Below are positions 60,700 through 64,000 of a stretch of DNA of 64,000 bases, one piece after another. The position numbers and the translations under genes are program-made. The notes beneath the pieces are model-generated. The model was not told the origin of the DNA. It searched no databases and worked only from the letters and a program-made list of their open reading frames with translations. The number at the start of each line of letters is the position of its first letter. Position 1 is the first letter of the stretch. This DNA comes from Kuschelorhynchus macadamiae (lineage: Eukaryota > Arthropoda > Insecta > Coleoptera > Curculionidae): contig JAUTXW010000877.1 in the NCBI GenBank assembly GCA_030620095.1, positions 496,001 through 560,000 on the forward strand, in the 5' to 3' direction.

Positions 60700-60925
60700 G
60701 GTTTCAATTTATAATGGCAAAACAAAAGGGCGGCCAAATAAAATTTAAAAAAAAATCTTCAATTGGTGTCAAATTTTACAGAAAAATTAAATGTGAAATA
60801 GGATACTTATTGAATTTATTTTAAATTATGCCCAAAAGTCAAGTGTGTCTTAGGTAGAACAGAAATCGTAAACATATTGATAGGAATCCAATATGATGCA
60901 AGAAAATGGCGCCCAATAAAATTGA
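60700..60925. repeat. CGCCATTTTGTT-type repeat fragment
   Basis: Pieces such as ATGGCAAAACAAAAGGGCGGCC and AAGAAAATGGCGCCC-like sequence link it to the block at 58960-59810. Confidence 0.5.
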
Positions 60926-61733
60926 AGAGACAGTACATGTAACACATATATACTGTGACTATGTACTGAACTAAATTGGATCACACTTCACTCTTCTTTT
61001 GAAAAAGTAATAGTTCATAACGAGGGAAGTTCCGGCTAAAGAAAATTTACCGATTTTTTAACTAGGTCCTTAGGAAAATTTTGAAGCAGAGCAATTTTTT
61101 TTTAAATTGTAGCTTTGTGAGAACTATTTTAAACTAGGCAAAGGCAGCATTGCAATGTATCCCCTGAGAGTTCAAAAAATGCAAAGGGAGCTATTAAGTA
61201 CAGAGTGGCTAAATAAGCAAGTTACTATATCTTGGAAACTACTCATTGTAGAAGATTTGAGGTGAAGAAATTTATAACTAAAGCGGCCTAAAGCAAATCC
61301 TGGAAATTGTGTTCAAGTTGCTAAGATGGATACGCGGTTTTTAAGCTGAGATAAATTCAAGTCTTTTTTGTTAAATATTTTTGCCCTATCTTTAAAAATA
61401 AAGTGGTGGGGAGTGTTCAAATGTTTTTATACATAAACATCTGTAACTTCAAAACGGCTGGACGGATTTCAACCAACTTGGTGAGGTTGAAATAAGCACC
61501 TAACACTTACATTATAGACGATATTTTTCGATATTACAACAGAATTTGCAAAATGTCTTGAAATTAAATCTACTACTATTTTTTTCACAAAAATTCATAA
61601 ACAAGCTAGTGAAAACCGTGCCTCGATATCTTGTTCCTAAAATAAAATATCGGTGTAAGAAGATTTAATGAGAAATTGGATTTTGACAAATTTTTTGAAA
61701 ACGTATCTACACATTTTTAGGTAATTTTCTTTC
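60926..61733. other. no recognisable feature
   Basis: AT-rich. The stretch from about 61430 (ACATCTGTAACTTCAAAACG) reads like noncoding mariner flank. No gene. Confidence 0.4.
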
Positions 61734-62245
61734 TTATGTAAATTGTGACCCTAAATAGAACCGTATTGGAAAAAAAAGAGTTTTAATCACTTTCAATGCA
61801 TTGCTAGACCCTCTCTTACGTGCAAAAACTGCAGCTTTAACTTCGGCTTTTGATAGGTTGCGAATTGCATTCCGAATCTTGTTTTCCATGTCATGCCTAG
61901 TTATAAGTTGAGTCTGAAGCACGATATCCTTTAACCGCCTCCATAAATAGAAATCCAAACTGGTTAAGTCTGGGATCTGGGTGGCTCTGAAAATAGACTT
62001 CCTCTTCTGATCCAACGCTCTGAAATCCTGCGGTCAGATATTCTCGCACATTTGTAGCAAAATGTGCTGGACAACCGTCTAGTGACAAGAACATATTTTA
62101 TAGATTTCCAGTGGCACATTTTCTAACAAAACCAGTAATTGGTTGACCAAAAAATGTAGAAACACGTTACCATTTAATGGTTGATCTGAAAAATATGATC
62201 CAGTACCACTCGTTAAGACTCCACCGTCCTTAATGTTAAACTTCA
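61734..62245 (-). pseudogene. mariner-like transposase fragment
   Basis: Minus-strand pieces in two frames: GSYFSDQPLNGNVFLHFLVN (about 62195-62135), then LSLDGCPAHFATNVREYL (about 62090-62035) with the Asp of the DGCPAHF motif, then PDLTSLDFYLWRRLKDIVLQ (about 61968-61909) and the C-terminus to about 61734. The third catalytic region (PDLTSLDFYLW) is in frame with it but the WIGR part is lost to a frameshift. It differs from the other mariner fragments here in reading LDFYLW. Confidence 0.78.
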
Positions 62246-62279
62246 CATGAGATTTGAGATAAAAATTGTCTATTTTCTA

Positions 62280-64000
62280 ATAAAAATATATTGCGGGCTA
62301 AAATAATACATTTTCTGAACTCTAATTTTCCGAGTGACACAGGCTGTAACTACAACAGGGCTCACCTAAAATCTCTGGCACATAAGAACAAATCCAACGA
62401 TCTGATTTGCACCAAGGCCGATAAAGGTTCTTGTTTGGTAGTTATGGAAAGAACTGACTATGTTGACAAGGTTATTGGTTTCTTGAACTCTGGTAATTTT
62501 GAAAGAATAAACAGAGACCCAACAAACTAATTTTTTACGAGGTTAAAAAGTAGTCTGGACACATTTCTAACAACCTTAGAATATTTTAACATGTCAAAAG
62601 ATAAATTATATCCTATGAACCCGAAAACACCCTTACTTTATGGCTTGCTAAAGATTCATAAAGATGGCACGCCCATGAGGCCAGTGGTTTCATTTATTGA
62701 CTCCCCATGCTATAAGCTTTCAGCTTGGTTAAATAGAGTTCTTAGGGATGTAATGGGTTTTCATAGCACATATTCTACCAAGAATTCCATCGACTTTGTC
62801 AATCACCTGAAAAACGTTGATATTCCGCAGAATGCATTATTAGTTTCATTGGATGTCAAGAATTTGTGCCCTACTGTGCCTCTCGCAGATTGTATTCAGT
62901 TAATAAGGGATTTATTGGCGAGATCTTCTTTGCCGCAGTTACTCGTTGATGCCCTCACTTCTCTTCTTACCTTAGTTTTAGACCAAAATTTTTTCAAATT
63001 TAATGGACAGTTATATAAGCAAAGGTCTGGGCTGACTATGGGTTCCTGTTTGTCGGGAAAACAGGATAATGAATAGTTATTTTGCCTCCTTCCTAACAGT
63101 ATATAAAAGATACGTTGATGATATTTGCATCGTGTGGAATGGCAACAGACAACAGTTGGAAGAGTTTTTACTATTCGTTAACTCATTGCATCCTAAAATT
63201 GAGTTTACATTGGAAATGGAAGATGAAGGAAAACTACCGTTTCTTGACCTTTTGCTATCGAGGTAACACAGTAGGATAGAATTTGAGGTTTACCGGAAAA
63301 CATCGTCCACGGATAATGTTATTCAGTATGCTTCAAACTCTCCTTACACATGTAAATTCGCCGCGTTCAACTTCTTTTTCTATCAGTTGTGTAATTTACC
63401 ATTGTCAAGGAAAGCGTTTAATAAGGAGCGTGATATTATAATGCAGATTGCTATGAATAACGGTTTTCCTTTGGATTCCATCACCAAATTATATTATAAA
63501 TGTATAAACAAGTACAAAATGTCCTAAACTATCATACATTCAAAACTTAGTGATGAGACAAATTTTTTCAAGTGTATTACTTTTTTTGGGAATTATTTCT
63601 CTCCAGCTGGCTAAATTTTTTAAAAATATTAAAAAGTCAATATTTCATTCAAAACACTAAACACTCTTAGGAGACATTTAGTAAGGACAAAGAACACAAC
63701 TGATAAATTGTCCAGATCTGGGGTTTATGCACTAAATTGTAGTGAATGTTCCACGACCTATGTGGGACAAACAGGTCGAAAAATTTCCACAAGGGTGAGA
63801 GAACATTTAAGCCTTGTCAACAAAATCAGAAATACGGATGTAACTGAGACTGTTTCAGCTTTTGCCAATCATTTGTTGGAGTCAGGTCATGAATTTTCCA
63901 TTTCTGACGTTGATTGTTTTACATGAATGTCCGAAGGGGAAAAGCTTGATTTTCTAGAAAAAATGGAAATAACCAAAGCTATAAGAAGTCCTATTCTCAC
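62280..64000 (+). mobile_element. Penelope-like element, runs past the window edge
   Basis: Reverse transcriptase pieces followed by a GIY-YIG endonuclease in the order usual for PLEs. Its 3' end lies beyond position 64000. An inverted duplication or flanking repeat was not found on the left. Confidence 0.85.
62291..63990 (+). pseudogene. Penelope-like reverse transcriptase with GIY-YIG, broken
   Basis: The frame 62291-62530 has ICTKADKGSCLVVMERTDYV, the PLE N-terminal block. The frame 62591-63076 has LYGLLKIHKDGTPMRPVVSF, LVSLDVKNLCPTVPLADCIQ and SGLTMGSCLSG, the RT fingers and palm; the Asp of SLDVKN would be the first catalytic one. A small deletion follows. The frame 63069-63266 reads YKRYVDDICIVWNGNRQQLE, with the YVDD catalytic motif, and LPFLDLLLSR. 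The frame 63708-63926 reads SGVYALNCSECSTTYVGQTG, the GIY-YIG start, then RVREHLS and FANHLLESGHEF. Stops at 62530, 63076 and 63266 inactivate it, but both catalytic sites are still visible. Confidence 0.86.

Larger units (their letters stand above)
59813..60720. repeat. tandem array of PLE-type repeats carrying HHR motifs
   Basis: Units begin GTTAGAGTGGTGTATTATTT at 59813, 59970, 60190 and (as GTTGGAGT) 60485. The first three units are 157, 220 and 295 bp long. Each has, downstream, GTCGACGTTT-type sequence and the inverse of a PLE hammerhead, then TTAAGTTTCTAAATGGTT-like sequence. The last unit joins head to head to an inverted one (about 60545-60720). This is a small array of PLE terminal repeats. 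Confidence 0.7.

Overview
The window reads as AT-rich nuclear DNA of an arthropod, most likely an insect. It is a graveyard of nested transposable elements with no convincing intact host gene. The insect call rests on the mix of families: ZMYM1/TTF-type hAT, mariner-like transposases with the LDFFLWG motif, Crypton-type tyrosine recombinases, Penelope-like elements (PLEs) with GIY-YIG, and non-LTR retrotransposons. Long (TA)n tracts and many cagggtgt-type ends fit the same picture. I cannot fix the order.

Layout. 0-2.6 kb: intergenic, with one CpG-rich island (about 1.90-2.09 kb) ending in a splice-donor-like site. 2.64-5.39 kb: hAT element with perfect 8-bp target duplication. 5.66-6.60 kb: foldback repeat. 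7.48-9.5 kb: second hAT. 10.0-10.3 kb: MITE. 11.6-12.2 kb: mariner-like fragment. 12.22-14.26 kb: unclassified TIR element. 14.26-17.5 kb: second unclassified DNA element with an internal 1.27-kb tandem duplication; each duplicate carries a palindromic insert holding two hammerhead-ribozyme (HHR) motifs. 18.3-21 kb: (TA)n tracts interleaved with PLE ends, a mariner fragment and a compact 278-bp tandem unit carrying two identical, well-formed HHRs (a candidate metazoan retrozyme). 21-23.5 kb: MITE, duplicated dispersed repeat, foldback. 24.2-30.5 kb: two Crypton-like fragments flanking an IS630/Tc1-type element that contains about 750 bp of (TA)n. 31.1-32.4 kb: internally deleted hAT. 34.1-36.1 kb: second, best preserved copy of the unclassified TIR-element protein. 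37.9-38.8 kb: N-terminal part of a non-LTR ORF. 39.4-41.2 kb: PLE with its RT core deleted. 42.2-42.8 kb: Helitron-like 3' end. 43.2-45.0 kb: truncated LINE. 45.0-46.7 kb: mariner-like element. 47.1-48.3 and 58.9-59.8 kb: repeats built around a CGCCATTTTGTTCCGCCAT-like motif. 49.0-51.55 kb: third hAT with perfect TSD. 52.0-54.2 kb: third copy of the TIR element. 59.8-60.7 kb: tandem array of PLE-type repeats carrying HHR motifs. 61.7-62.2 kb: mariner fragment. 62.3-64.0 kb: PLE RT and GIY-YIG, running to the window edge.

How the parts relate. Nearly all coding regions are broken by stops and frameshifts. The most interesting thread is the recurring self-cleaving-ribozyme motif (at least eleven instances on both strands) beside PLE sequences and (TA)n tracts. 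PLE reverse transcriptases are the likely agents that copied these ribozyme-bearing repeats. The second thread is a three-copy protein family in an element with CACTGGCCG termini that I cannot place in a named transposon superfamily.
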